Of a DNA stretch of 37,871 nt, positions 1-9,361 are shown piece by piece (position 1 is the stretch's first letter; each line of letters begins with the position of its first letter). The position numbers and the translations under genes are program-made. Origin of the DNA: Candidatus Woesearchaeota archaeon (GTDB taxonomy: Archaea; Nanobdellota; Nanobdellia; Woesearchaeales; GW2011-AR4); contig JADHVE010000003.1 in NCBI GenBank assembly GCA_016784195.1, positions 1 through 37,871 on the forward strand. Reading direction: 5' to 3'. Under the pieces are notes generated by a model. That model did not search any database, had not been told where the DNA came from, and was given only the letters and a program-made list of their open reading frames with translations.

Positions 1-777
1 AGATTCACAGAACAAAATAATTTAGTTGCAACCTACCTCTTTAATGGAGATACAATGTTCACATCAGCTCCTACTACATCTATATTTGGTGACAGCGCAT
101 TTCCAGGAAGATATATCCATCCTCTGACATATGGAATTCCTATTTTTGAAGTTGAACAACTAACTGGAAGAAACGGAATATCATTCAACTGGTTAGGAGA
201 CCCAACACTTAGAATGCGGTACGACAACAATAATAACAACAATAATATTGATAATGCAGCTATCTGTCTGGGTAGTACTGAAATTAATTTTGGAAATATT
301 GAGATAAGTAATGATGAGCTTGTAAAAGAGACTATCAAGATTTACAATAAGGGTAATACTCAATTGGAATTTGGAGCATATATTTTGTTATCCGAAGGTC
401 ATCAATATTCATTTGCTGAAGACTTAGAACAACCTCTAATGAGAATAAATCCTGGAAAATTTATGGAATTGTCGATAGAAATATCAGTGTTGAAAATGTT
501 CGATGAACGCACTAGTTCTGAATATGTTTCTGAAAATGGAAAAAAACCAGGAAACTTTCAGGGAGAACTAGTTCTCATCTCAAATGACTTTAATTATAAT
601 TTAGTCAAAGTACCATTTAAAGGAAGAGTTTTAAAAGTGAATTATATTGAAGATGAAAAGCCTTTGCAAACAGAGATTTTATCATGTGCCAGCAATGAAG
701 ATTGTATACAGAAATGTAGAGTTAAGGGGTTTGACAGTGGGTTATGCATTGGAGATTCCGACTGTATATGCAGCTAA
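1..777 (+). CDS. Secreted/surface protein, 5'-truncated by window edge (peptidase C25-like C-terminal segment, Asn-rich linker, ASPM/Hydin-like beta domain, C-terminal six-Cys module)
   Basis: Frame is open from the window start through 777; 'GRNGISFNWLGDPTLRMR' then DNNNNNNN linker, 'INFGNIEISNDELVKETIKIYNKGNTQLEF' and Cys-rich C-terminus. Family calls tentative. Confidence 0.6.
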   Translation, partial: RFTEQNNLVATYLFNGDTMFTSAPTTSIFGDSAFPGRYIHPLTYGIPIFEVEQLTGRNGISFNWLGDPTLRMRYDNNNNNNNIDNAAICLGSTEINFGNIEISNDELVKETIKIYNKGNTQLEFGAYILLSEGHQYSFAEDLEQPLMRINPGKFMELSIEISVLKMFDERTSSEYVSENGKKPGNFQGELVLISNDFNYNLVKVPFKGRVLKVNYIEDEKPLQTEILSCASNEDCIQKCRVKGFDSGLCIGDSDCICS

Positions 778-899
778 ACAATATTTGTAAATCATACCTC
801 TCCATATTTTTGAAAATGAATATTCACTATAACTTCCCCATAAGAAGTATTGAATAGGATTTAATTATTTTTTAACAAGGGAGATCTAACAATAAAAAC

Positions 900-1394
900 C
901 TACCCCTTCCTAAAATCAAAGATAGAACTCAGCTTATGCTCTAGAACCTTGCCGTTCTCTGCATCAATTTTAACATTCAGTGTTTTAAACGCTTTTGTTA
1001 TAAAAGTCATATTCCATACATTCCCTAACTCCTCAAGATTCTGAAGTATTGCTATTACCTTATCAATCACTTCTTTCGAATACTTTTCTTTTTGAAACTC
1101 AGAAGCCTTATCCACAATCTCAGCAAAAGTCAACTTGACCTTATCAAGATCGACCTTATTAACTTTCATATCAGGCTTCTTAAAAATCTCCTCCAGGGGC
1201 ATTATCTCTATTTTCTCATTAACAACAAAAGTAGTTATCTGGTCATTCTTTTTGTTGTAATACCCTACTTGCCATTCATTCCCTACATCCAATTTACAAA
1301 AAGCATAAGAAAAATAATCATCCTTATTTTTCTCCCTCCATCCTTTAAATTCAGGGCTTGCCTCTAACCTGCTTAAAGTTTCTTTTATCTCCAT
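900..1394 (-). CDS. Conserved hypothetical protein (start reassigned to MEIKETL...)
   Basis: ORF 900..1445 is open, but a TATA-like 'atatataaatatt' lies just upstream of ATG at 1394, making the upstream Met unlikely. Confidence 0.6.
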   Translation of the reverse strand: MEIKETLSRLEASPEFKGWREKNKDDYFSYAFCKLDVGNEWQVGYYNKKNDQITTFVVNEKIEIMPLEEIFKKPDMKVNKVDLDKVKLTFAEIVDKASEFQKEKYSKEVIDKVIAILQNLEELGNVWNMTFITKAFKTLNVKIDAENGKVLEHKLSSIFDFRKG

Positions 1395-1446
1395 AACATT
1401 TGTTTTTAGATTAATATTTATATATCTTTGTCTTTTACTGATCATT

Positions 1447-2385
1447 ATGGTGTCAGAATTAAAGAAAAAGGATTTGGAAAAACAAGGCTATAGGCTAATT
1501 GGCAACCATTCAGCAATTAAAATATGCTTATGGGCAAAAAAATCCATAAGAAATGAAGATGTGTGCTATAAAAACACATTTTATGGAATAAATTCAAATA
1601 GATGTGTGCAAATGACTCCAAGTTTATTTTTTTGCAATCATAGATGTTTTCATTGCTGGAGAGATATTGAATTTACCTTGCCAAACTGGGAGGGCCCAGT
1701 TGATAAACCTAAAGACATTATTGATGGCTGCATTTCAGCCCATGTCGAATATTTACAGGGGTTTGGAGGAAATCCAAAAACAAGCAGAAAAAAATATTTA
1801 CAAGCCCTAAAGCCAAAGCATTTTGCTATCTCTTTGAGCGGAGAGCCAACATTCTATCCAAAACTCCCGGAATTGATAAAAGAATTAAAAAAAAGAAAAA
1901 TAAGTTCTTTTTTAGTAACTAATGGAACCCACCCTGATATGCTTAAAAAATTAATAAAAACTCAGCCAACTCAATTATACTTAACATTACCTGCTCCTGA
2001 TGAACAAATCTATAAAAAAGCCTGCAATCCTTTAATCAAAGACAGCTGGGAAAAAATACAGCAGTCATTGAGGCTATTAAATAAATTCAAAAGAAGCACT
2101 ATAAGATTAACTTTAGTAAAAAATATCAATATGCTCAAGCCGGAAAAATACGCGGAGTTAATTGAAAAAGCAGAGCCAAAATTTGTAGAAGCCAAAGCAT
2201 ACGTGTGGGTAGGCCACTCAAAACATCGTTTAGGAATTGAAAATATGCCCTTATACCCTGAAATGGTAAATTTTTCTAAAAAAATAGAAAAAAACTCTAC
2301 ATATAAGATTATTGACAAAAAAAAAGAAAGTAGGGTAGTTTTATTGATGAAAAAAGACTTCAAGGGAAGGGTTATGAAATTTTAA
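1447..2385 (+). CDS. taw1: tRNA-wybutosine synthesis radical SAM enzyme TYW1/Taw1
   Basis: Radical SAM motif CNHRCFHC in 'CVQMTPSLFFCNHRCFHCWRDIEF', 'ISLSGEPTFYPKLPELI', 'FLVTNGTHPDML'. Confidence 0.93.
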   Translation: MVSELKKKDLEKQGYRLIGNHSAIKICLWAKKSIRNEDVCYKNTFYGINSNRCVQMTPSLFFCNHRCFHCWRDIEFTLPNWEGPVDKPKDIIDGCISAHVEYLQGFGGNPKTSRKKYLQALKPKHFAISLSGEPTFYPKLPELIKELKKRKISSFLVTNGTHPDMLKKLIKTQPTQLYLTLPAPDEQIYKKACNPLIKDSWEKIQQSLRLLNKFKRSTIRLTLVKNINMLKPEKYAELIEKAEPKFVEAKAYVWVGHSKHRLGIENMPLYPEMVNFSKKIEKNSTYKIIDKKKESRVVLLMKKDFKGRVMKF

Positions 2386-2464
2386 AATTATTTTTTTATC
2401 ATTTAATCTTGGTCATTAAGCGCTATTATCCTTTTACAATCATCTGGATATTTTTTATTGATAC

Positions 2465-3067
2465 CTAAATATTAATCATCTTTCCATAAGGTCCGGGATT
2501 AATTGCTTTTGTCTTCTTTATCTTATCCTCTTTGCCGTAATTCTCATGTATATGCCCGCATATCAACAAATCAACCTCGTTTTTCTCTACGAACTCTCTT
2601 ATAGTCTTATTTCCGCAATAATCCTTGCCTAATCTATCAAGTTTAGTCTTATAAGGCGGAGCATGCGTAACAAGAATTATTTTTTTACCTTCGTTTTTCT
2701 TTATTAAATCTTTAAATTTCTTAGATATTTTCTTTAAGCCTGGCTCTGTCAATGAAAAGCCTCCTCCGCCATAGCCTAAAAACAGATAATTGCCTAAAAT
2801 ATAAGATTTTTTATGCAAAAAAACAGTATTCTTTAATTTAGAGCATATCTTTTTCATTGTAGTTTGGGTTTCATGATTTCCATGTATAACTAAAAAAGGA
2901 ATTTTAAGCTTATCAAATTCTTTCAATAAATAACTCAGACCCTGCTCAAATATGCTTAAGTCCCCAGCGCATACAATAACATCAGGTTTCTGCTTCTTTA
3001 TTTTCTTTTTCAGCCTTTTGAATGTCTTAAGCAATGCATGCATATCCACAAACGCTAATATTTTCAT
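2465..3067 (-). CDS. Calcineurin-like metallophosphoesterase
   Basis: 'VCAGDLS', 'VIHGNHE', 'LVTHAPP', 'LLICGHIHENYG' motifs. Confidence 0.88.
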   Translation of the reverse strand: MKILAFVDMHALLKTFKRLKKKIKKQKPDVIVCAGDLSIFEQGLSYLLKEFDKLKIPFLVIHGNHETQTTMKKICSKLKNTVFLHKKSYILGNYLFLGYGGGGFSLTEPGLKKISKKFKDLIKKNEGKKIILVTHAPPYKTKLDRLGKDYCGNKTIREFVEKNEVDLLICGHIHENYGKEDKIKKTKAINPGPYGKMINI

Positions 3068-3119
3068 TCTTTAGTTTTTATTTCCAGTTATATTTAAATT
3101 TATGTGTAACCATTCTTAA

Positions 3120-3860
3120 ATGGTAAATAAAGGAAAAGCTTATAAAAAACTAAAAAATCTAAATTGTAGGTTATTGAAAATGGGCAAAAAAATTAAAATT
3201 ATTGGAACTGAACGCAGTTTATACGATGAACTTATTGATGGAAATCTAAGTAGACAAAGGATGGCGAGATATTATGTTAAGCCTACCAAAAGAGCTTTAA
3301 AAAGTTTCATAAGATTATCTAATCAATTATCAGGTGATTCTGCTCCACATGGGGCACTTTTAATGTTGGGTTTTGTATCGGGCAGTTCGTCAGGTTATAA
3401 AGAAATAGATGAATGTTTTATTTATGGCATACAAAAAGACACATCACAAAATCTAAGCTTGACTGATGATTTTGATAAAACACTTGATACGATCATTAAA
3501 AGGACTCTTTCAGAAGAAGATCATGATGGTGCTTTCTTATTCAGTCCTGATGGCATCTTAAAACATAGTGGAGCAGAATTTGCCCCTAATAAGAAACAAG
3601 TTTACCAAGCCCATGGATTTTCTACTTATTATTCCTTTAAAGATGCAGCAGGTATAAAAGGAGCAACACGGATGAGTTCAGCTGTTATACAATCTTTATT
3701 GTTTGTTAATTCTCTAATAGCATCAATAAGTGAATCAGGAGATCCTTCCAAAATAGTTTTTGCTCATAATGGGAGACTCGTTCCAATTAATCAATACGAT
3801 GTTAAACAATACTACAATAATCCTCCAGCACAACCTTATCAATGTTCTCAACATCCCTGA
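3120..3860 (+). CDS. Divergent DisA_N/DAC (diadenylate cyclase-like) domain protein
   Basis: 'DHDGAFLFSPDGILKHSGAEF' (DGA motif), 'IKGATRMSSAVIQS' at the GTRHRAA position, 'ISESGDPSKIVFAHNGRL' at the VSEE...G position. RHR motif degenerate. Confidence 0.65.
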   Translation: MVNKGKAYKKLKNLNCRLLKMGKKIKIIGTERSLYDELIDGNLSRQRMARYYVKPTKRALKSFIRLSNQLSGDSAPHGALLMLGFVSGSSSGYKEIDECFIYGIQKDTSQNLSLTDDFDKTLDTIIKRTLSEEDHDGAFLFSPDGILKHSGAEFAPNKKQVYQAHGFSTYYSFKDAAGIKGATRMSSAVIQSLLFVNSLIASISESGDPSKIVFAHNGRLVPINQYDVKQYYNNPPAQPYQCSQHP

Positions 3861-4992
3861 TAACATATAATCTGCCTTTTCCAATCTCAACAATTTTCTT
3901 GGCTAACTTCTTTCCTTTTTCATCTAAATTGATTCCAATAAAAGAAATAGTAATACCGTTATTCCTGGCAACAGAAGCCTCCTGTAGTGTCTCCTTTTCA
4001 GGCTCTTTGCCTATTGTGGGCAAAGCATCGCTTATCAAAATAAGATGTTTAGTTATATTCCCTGAAGGGAATAATTCTATTGCTTTCCTTAACATACAAA
4101 CAAGATCTGTCTGCCTGGAAGCCTTGATTTTTGTTATACTCTTCAATAAAAAAGCAAAATCAGTAGTCGGCTCAACAACCTCTTTTACCTCAGTGCCAAA
4201 AACTATCAACCCCACCTTGTCCTTTTCTTCAATCGCCTTATAAGCTAAGGCTATCCCAGCCTTTTTACAGGCGCTGATTTTCTTGCCTTTCATCGAGCCG
4301 GAAGCGTCCAGAGCATAAACAATACAGCACCGGCCTTTGCTTTTTCTTTCAAAAACTTTTAGGTCTTTTTCATCCAATTTTTTATGGTTTCTTCTTATAG
4401 CCAGTTTAACAGATTTTTTAATCGCAATATCTCTGTATCTGTCGCTTCTCTTAAAATTTTTTACATCCTCTTTTCCGCCGTAAATAGAATCCTTTTTATG
4501 TATTTTTCCACCTAAAATTCCCATGGGTTTTAGTTTATCTAATTCCTCAAAATAAGTTACTAAAGAAGCGAGTTCAATGCCTTTCTCATTTATTGAAGTA
4601 TCATTCCCGATTAATTTTTCTTCTTTCAGCTCTTCAATATTTTTCTCAATCCTCTCTTTTAGTTCTTTTTGAAACTCAGGAATATTGATGTTTTTTTTAA
4701 CATAATCCGGATTATAGCCTGAAATAAGCTTGATTAAAGAGCCCCCATAGATATGCCTTGCAACTGAAAAATTGTTTACTAACTGCTGGAATAATAAGTC
4801 CGGGGTAAAAGAATTTAAGCCTTGATTTATAGCATCATTTATTAGTTTCCCTTTTTCTATTGTTTTCTTGTCATTCTGCAGAACAGAATGCATTAATTTA
4901 TCCTCTATTTTCTGGAATGATGACTTTCCTGCTAGCTCTTCTATTTTTTCCAGATCCTTTATCTCAGTTTGCAGGCTGTCAAAGGCAACCAC
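3802..4992 (-). CDS. von Willebrand factor A (VWA) domain protein, partner of MoxR
   Basis: MIDAS-type 'YALDASGSMKGKK', 'ASRQTDL', 'LILISDALPT'; adjacent to MoxR AAA ATPase with 14-bp overlap. Confidence 0.9.
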   Translation of the reverse strand: MVAFDSLQTEIKDLEKIEELAGKSSFQKIEDKLMHSVLQNDKKTIEKGKLINDAINQGLNSFTPDLLFQQLVNNFSVARHIYGGSLIKLISGYNPDYVKKNINIPEFQKELKERIEKNIEELKEEKLIGNDTSINEKGIELASLVTYFEELDKLKPMGILGGKIHKKDSIYGGKEDVKNFKRSDRYRDIAIKKSVKLAIRRNHKKLDEKDLKVFERKSKGRCCIVYALDASGSMKGKKISACKKAGIALAYKAIEEKDKVGLIVFGTEVKEVVEPTTDFAFLLKSITKIKASRQTDLVCMLRKAIELFPSGNITKHLILISDALPTIGKEPEKETLQEASVARNNGITISFIGINLDEKGKKLAKKIVEIGKGRLYVIRDVENIDKVVLEDYCSIV

Positions 4993-5929
4993 CTTTTTCT
5001 TCCCATTTTTCCCTAGTAACTTCTTTTTCGAACTTCTCTTTTACATAATCTTCAGCTGCCTGCAGATATTTTATAGATGGCTTTAGCCTTATCCTGTGGC
5101 TTAAGACAGAAACAACAGCCTCTTTTACATCATTAAAACTTACCTCTCTTTTCCCTTTCACCAGGCAATTTGCTTGCGCTCTTTCATAAAGCCCGATAGA
5201 AGCTCTAACACTGGGTTTTTTCTCTAAATTCTTATCCTCTCTCAATAGTCTTATAAAATAAACAATCAATGTTAATAATTTATCATTGATTTTAACCTCA
5301 TCAACTTTTTTCCCTTTTTTTAATACTATCTCTTTTTCTATATCTATATTTTCCGGATAATGCATGTATATCAAATCAAACCTGTCAAGCAAAACATCTG
5401 ATAATTTTTCAGTAGAGCTGTCTTCAGGGTTCATAGTTCCGATAAAAATCAAGTCAATGTCAAAATCAACGTCATACGAACCAATAGTGGCTTTTCCTTC
5501 CTCCAAAACCTGTAGTAGGGCATTCTGCAGCTTCTCAGGACACCTGTTTAATTCATCAAAGAATAGAATTCCCTTATCTGCCTTGAAGATTTTTCCTTTT
5601 GTAAAAGCATCTAGGCTCAAAGGACCATGTTTCATAGCCTTTATTGGATCAATATCTCCTAGTAAATCCTCAACAGTCAAGTCCGGGCTTCCTTGAACCC
5701 TTATGAATTTCTTTCCAGGAATCAGTTTTGCAATATTCTTTGCCAAAGTTGTTTTCCCAATACCTGGTGCTCCAACTATGATGATATGCCTGTTAGTCAA
5801 TAAAGCAGACTTTACGTCTTTCTTTACCATTTCTTGCCCTAAAATATCTGTAAAAGGGCATTTCTCTTTCAATAATACTTTTTTTAATTGTTCTGATAAC
5901 ATGTCAAAAACCACCTGTTTTGAGCACAC
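4979..5929 (-). CDS. MoxR-family AAA+ ATPase
   Basis: Walker A 'GAPGIGKTT', Walker B 'GILFFDELNR', 'IGTMNPEDSS'. True start may be at MLSEQLKK. Confidence 0.92.
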   Translation of the reverse strand: MCSKQVVFDMLSEQLKKVLLKEKCPFTDILGQEMVKKDVKSALLTNRHIIIVGAPGIGKTTLAKNIAKLIPGKKFIRVQGSPDLTVEDLLGDIDPIKAMKHGPLSLDAFTKGKIFKADKGILFFDELNRCPEKLQNALLQVLEEGKATIGSYDVDFDIDLIFIGTMNPEDSSTEKLSDVLLDRFDLIYMHYPENIDIEKEIVLKKGKKVDEVKINDKLLTLIVYFIRLLREDKNLEKKPSVRASIGLYERAQANCLVKGKREVSFNDVKEAVVSVLSHRIRLKPSIKYLQAAEDYVKEKFEKEVTREKWEEKGGCL

Positions 5930-6128
5930 TTGAAAATCTCGGAGGGATACAGGAAGAATAGTTGCTGTATTTTAGATTTCCGATGTTTTGAACTAAATAG
6001 AATACTTTTGTCTTTTATAAATATTCGGGTTTTTATTAAGCGAGCGTGAATCCATTTTCAAAACTATAAAACTCTTTGTCAAATAACAAACATGGAAACA
6101 ACAGAAACAATCAACTTAAACTTCTTGA

Positions 6129-6758
6129 TCAAATCAGATACTTAATAACCAAAAACCCGCCGATGAATAAGATAAAAAAAAGGATTGTGAGTAAATTAAA
6201 GTATTTATCTATAAATTCCTTCATCTTAGGGCCAAAGAAATAAAGCAACGTTGCAACTAAAAAAAATCTTGCACTTCTTGAAACTGCAGAAGCAATAAAA
6301 AACATCCCAAAGCTAACACCAAAAAGTCCTGCGCTTATTGTGATGATCTTATAAGGTATGGGTGTAAATCCGGCTGTAAAAACAACCCAGAAATTGTATA
6401 GTTCGTACTTTGATTTGATAACCTCAAAAATATGGGGTGTAAAACCTGGTATGTATGAAAAGAAAAAGCCCTTTAGCACAATCCACAGCTTCCACCCTAT
6501 AAAATACCCTAAAATACCGCCTAAAATAGAGCCAATTGAGGAAATAAAGGCATAAAAAAATGATTTTTTTGGCTTAGAAACCGATAAAGCAATCTGCAAA
6601 ACATCAGGCGGAACTGGAAAAAATGATGATTCAGCAAATGCTAAGACAAACAACGCTGCAGACGAATGCTTCTTATGCGCCCATGACAAAACCCAGTCAT
6701 ACATCTTCCTTAAAAAGCCAAATGCATAAAGATGAATCCCTTTTATTTTATTAATCAT
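6129..6758 (-). CDS. DedA/VTT-domain (YqaA-like) membrane protein
   Basis: 'FAESSFFPVPPDVLQIALSVSKPKKSFFYAFISSIGSILGGILGYFIG' and 'AGFTPIPYKIITISAGLFGVSFGMF'. Confidence 0.88.
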   Translation of the reverse strand: MINKIKGIHLYAFGFLRKMYDWVLSWAHKKHSSAALFVLAFAESSFFPVPPDVLQIALSVSKPKKSFFYAFISSIGSILGGILGYFIGWKLWIVLKGFFFSYIPGFTPHIFEVIKSKYELYNFWVVFTAGFTPIPYKIITISAGLFGVSFGMFFIASAVSRSARFFLVATLLYFFGPKMKEFIDKYFNLLTILFFILFIGGFLVIKYLI

Positions 6759-6854
6759 TTTTTAATCTATTAATTTTAAACCACCGAATTCTACAACAGT
6801 GCACAGTTATTCTAATATTTTTAAGTTCTTTTCTTTGTATCTTTTTTTTTAAAT

Positions 6855-7892
6855 TTACTTAACATCTTCTTTAATCTCTCCTTTTATCTCCTTATTAGGC
6901 CATACTTTACATCCCGGGTTTATAATAACACCCTTAGCTATTACATTATCTCCTAAAATCCCTCCAAGTCTCTTAACAACAACTGCCTTTCCTTTAACCA
7001 TTGATTTCACATTCTCTTCAGAAAATATCTTTCCGCTAAAATAAACCCCCTGGCCTATAATGGAATCTTCAATTTCAGAGTTTTTCTCAATTGTAACATT
7101 ATCCATAATGATGGAATCCTTTACAGACCCATCAATAATGCAGCCATCACCTACAGAGCTGTTAACAATCTTTCCATCTGCTTTTGTTTTTTTCCCGATT
7201 TTATTTTTACCTTTTCTAAAATACTTATCCGCTTCCAGCAAATCCCACACGTATCCAATAGGAAACCATCCATCACTTTTGACGCAATAAATATCTTTTT
7301 CCCTAGCCAAATGCCCTATAGCATCAATTACTTCATACTCTTCTCTCTCTGATTTTTTTATTTTTTTAAGAAAACCAAAAATTTTCTTATCAAAAACATA
7401 CATCGCGCAATTTATCAGATCAGAAACAAACAACTGCGGCTTTTCAATAATCCCTATCACAATATTATTATTTTCTTTGACAACTCCAAACAGCTCAGGA
7501 TTCCTAACCTTCTTGACCAAAATTGAATTTTCATGCTTCAAGCAATTCTTAACATCCTGCTTAGAATGAATGTTGTCTCCCATCAATAAAATAAACCTGC
7601 CCTTAATGAATTTCTCAGCTAAAGACAATGCATGCCCTGTCCCCAATTGCTTTTTCTGCTCAACAAACATTACTTTGAACTTATATTTGTTTTTTATCTT
7701 GTCAACAAACTCTACAATCATTTCTTTTTTATACCCTACAACCAAAATAACTTCATCAACCAAGCCATTTAAAACATCAAAATTCCACTCAAGCAGGGTT
7801 CTATTCGCAGCCTTAAGCAAAGGCTTTGGCTTAGTGATTGTTAAAGGATATGTCCTTGTAGATCTGCCTCCTGCTAGAATTATAGCTTGCAT
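6855..7892 (-). CDS. Sugar-phosphate nucleotidyltransferase with left-handed beta-helix C-terminus
   Basis: 'MQAIILAGGRSTRTYPLTITKPKPLL', 'LLMGDNIHS', C-terminal hexapeptide-like repeats. Confidence 0.9.
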   Translation of the reverse strand: MQAIILAGGRSTRTYPLTITKPKPLLKAANRTLLEWNFDVLNGLVDEVILVVGYKKEMIVEFVDKIKNKYKFKVMFVEQKKQLGTGHALSLAEKFIKGRFILLMGDNIHSKQDVKNCLKHENSILVKKVRNPELFGVVKENNNIVIGIIEKPQLFVSDLINCAMYVFDKKIFGFLKKIKKSEREEYEVIDAIGHLAREKDIYCVKSDGWFPIGYVWDLLEADKYFRKGKNKIGKKTKADGKIVNSSVGDGCIIDGSVKDSIIMDNVTIEKNSEIEDSIIGQGVYFSGKIFSEENVKSMVKGKAVVVKRLGGILGDNVIAKGVIINPGCKVWPNKEIKGEIKEDVK

Positions 7893-7893
7893 T

Positions 7894-9201
7894 TTATTTT
7901 ATAAATTTAACATCGCTTATTTTCTGTTTTAAATATGGATCATTAAACAAGTATTTAATCAACTTCTCCGGCTCTCTGTATTTCCTTTTATCCGAGGCAA
8001 AAATTTTTCCTTTTTTAACAAAAGTTTTTTTATGTTTTTTCTTAAAATTATTAGCATGCTCTTTTGCCTTTATTGGAGGACCGCTTTTTTCTATATTTTC
8101 AGATAATCTTTTTTTATCCAAAACAAAATAAAACACAGCTTTTTTATCCCAATTCCACCCATACTCAGAAACCTTAAAATCATTTTCAATAAGTTCTTTA
8201 TTGATAAATTCCAAAGTCTTCACTAATTTACATCCCACAACATCTTTTTTCCCACTTAAAGGTTTAACTTCTAAAACTATTATTTTTTTGTTTTTATTTT
8301 TTTTAATGATACACTCTATTGAAAATTCTTTAACCGCAAAAAACTCCTCGGATGGTTTCTTGACAAATCTTCTACAAGCTTCCCTAAACCTGCTAAAACT
8401 TTCAAAAGACAAGGCAGCAGCCGCATTCCTGGTGGCTTGAACAGGATCAATAACAATCAGCGGAGAGACTAATTTCGATTTATTCAGCTCCCTAAAAACA
8501 TCTTTTCTTTTATAATAACCTTCAACATCAATAACCTCTTTATCTTTCCATTTAGCAGCTTTTCTAATCAATTTCAAAAAAGAGCCATAGTACACTGTTA
8601 ATATCTCGCAGATATACCCTGAAAATCCTTTTATATAAGATTCAGCACCATAAACCTCCTGGGCTTTGCAAAACTGCTTCGCCAATTTCATCTCATCCTG
8701 CAGTTTATGCACTAAAAAACGCTTCGCGTTTTTGGTGTCTTGAAAATCTTTGATTTTCCTTGCATCTTTGATTTTCATGGACTTTAAAACCCATTTAGCA
8801 TGCAGGGGGCTCACATCTGTTATATTTTTGGCCTGCTCTGCTTTTTTAATGTCTAGAATAGGGATTATCTCAAAAGTAAAATTTCCTTTTTTTATCTGAA
8901 AATAGTCTCGGCTCCCATGCAGCCTTGTTACTCCGGTAAATTCCTTTTTCAAAATTTTCTCTAAAATATCAGAAATAAGATTGTTTTTACCCTTGTATTT
9001 GCTATACTTAAACTTGACAAAAATATCAGCATCAAATGCCTTAAGCCAGGTTCCTTTTGCACCGCTCCCGCCTAACACCGCCTTGCCGTCTTTCAATTTT
9101 TTATTTATCTTATTTATGATTGAGTCTACTTGCCCTAAAACCTTTTTTTCATAATCTTTATCAGGGCTGATATCCTTTATAATATCTTTTAATAATTTCA
9201 T
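7894..9201 (-). CDS. cca: CCA-adding tRNA nucleotidyltransferase (archaeal class I)
   Basis: 'GGSGAKGTWLKAFDADIFVKF' catalytic motif, 'VIDPVQATRNAAAALS', C-terminal PAP-like region. Start placed at MKLLKDIIKD. Confidence 0.92.
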   Translation of the reverse strand: MKLLKDIIKDISPDKDYEKKVLGQVDSIINKINKKLKDGKAVLGGSGAKGTWLKAFDADIFVKFKYSKYKGKNNLISDILEKILKKEFTGVTRLHGSRDYFQIKKGNFTFEIIPILDIKKAEQAKNITDVSPLHAKWVLKSMKIKDARKIKDFQDTKNAKRFLVHKLQDEMKLAKQFCKAQEVYGAESYIKGFSGYICEILTVYYGSFLKLIRKAAKWKDKEVIDVEGYYKRKDVFRELNKSKLVSPLIVIDPVQATRNAAAALSFESFSRFREACRRFVKKPSEEFFAVKEFSIECIIKKNKNKKIIVLEVKPLSGKKDVVGCKLVKTLEFINKELIENDFKVSEYGWNWDKKAVFYFVLDKKRLSENIEKSGPPIKAKEHANNFKKKHKKTFVKKGKIFASDKRKYREPEKLIKYLFNDPYLKQKISDVKFIK

Positions 9202-9361
9202 AGCTAAAATTAAATTCAATTTCTATAAAAACTTTTGGTTTTGATTTTTATTCTACCTCAATTCGTTTTAAATAAAAATTTTGCCTGTTTTCTTTAAACT
9301 TCAATTTTTAACGATAAATATTTATATCTCCATTAGATTAAAAATAAAAAAGAGGTATATT

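Noticed and set aside
33-338. 101-aa minus-strand ORF with hydrophobic segment
   Set aside because: Antisense of the Asn-rich linker and surface protein; poly-Leu arises from the AAC/AAT repeat.
3802-5929. MoxR/VWA pair as a novel defence system
   Set aside because: MoxR-VWA gene pairs are widespread chaperone-like modules; no nuclease, MTase or other defence partner is beside them here.
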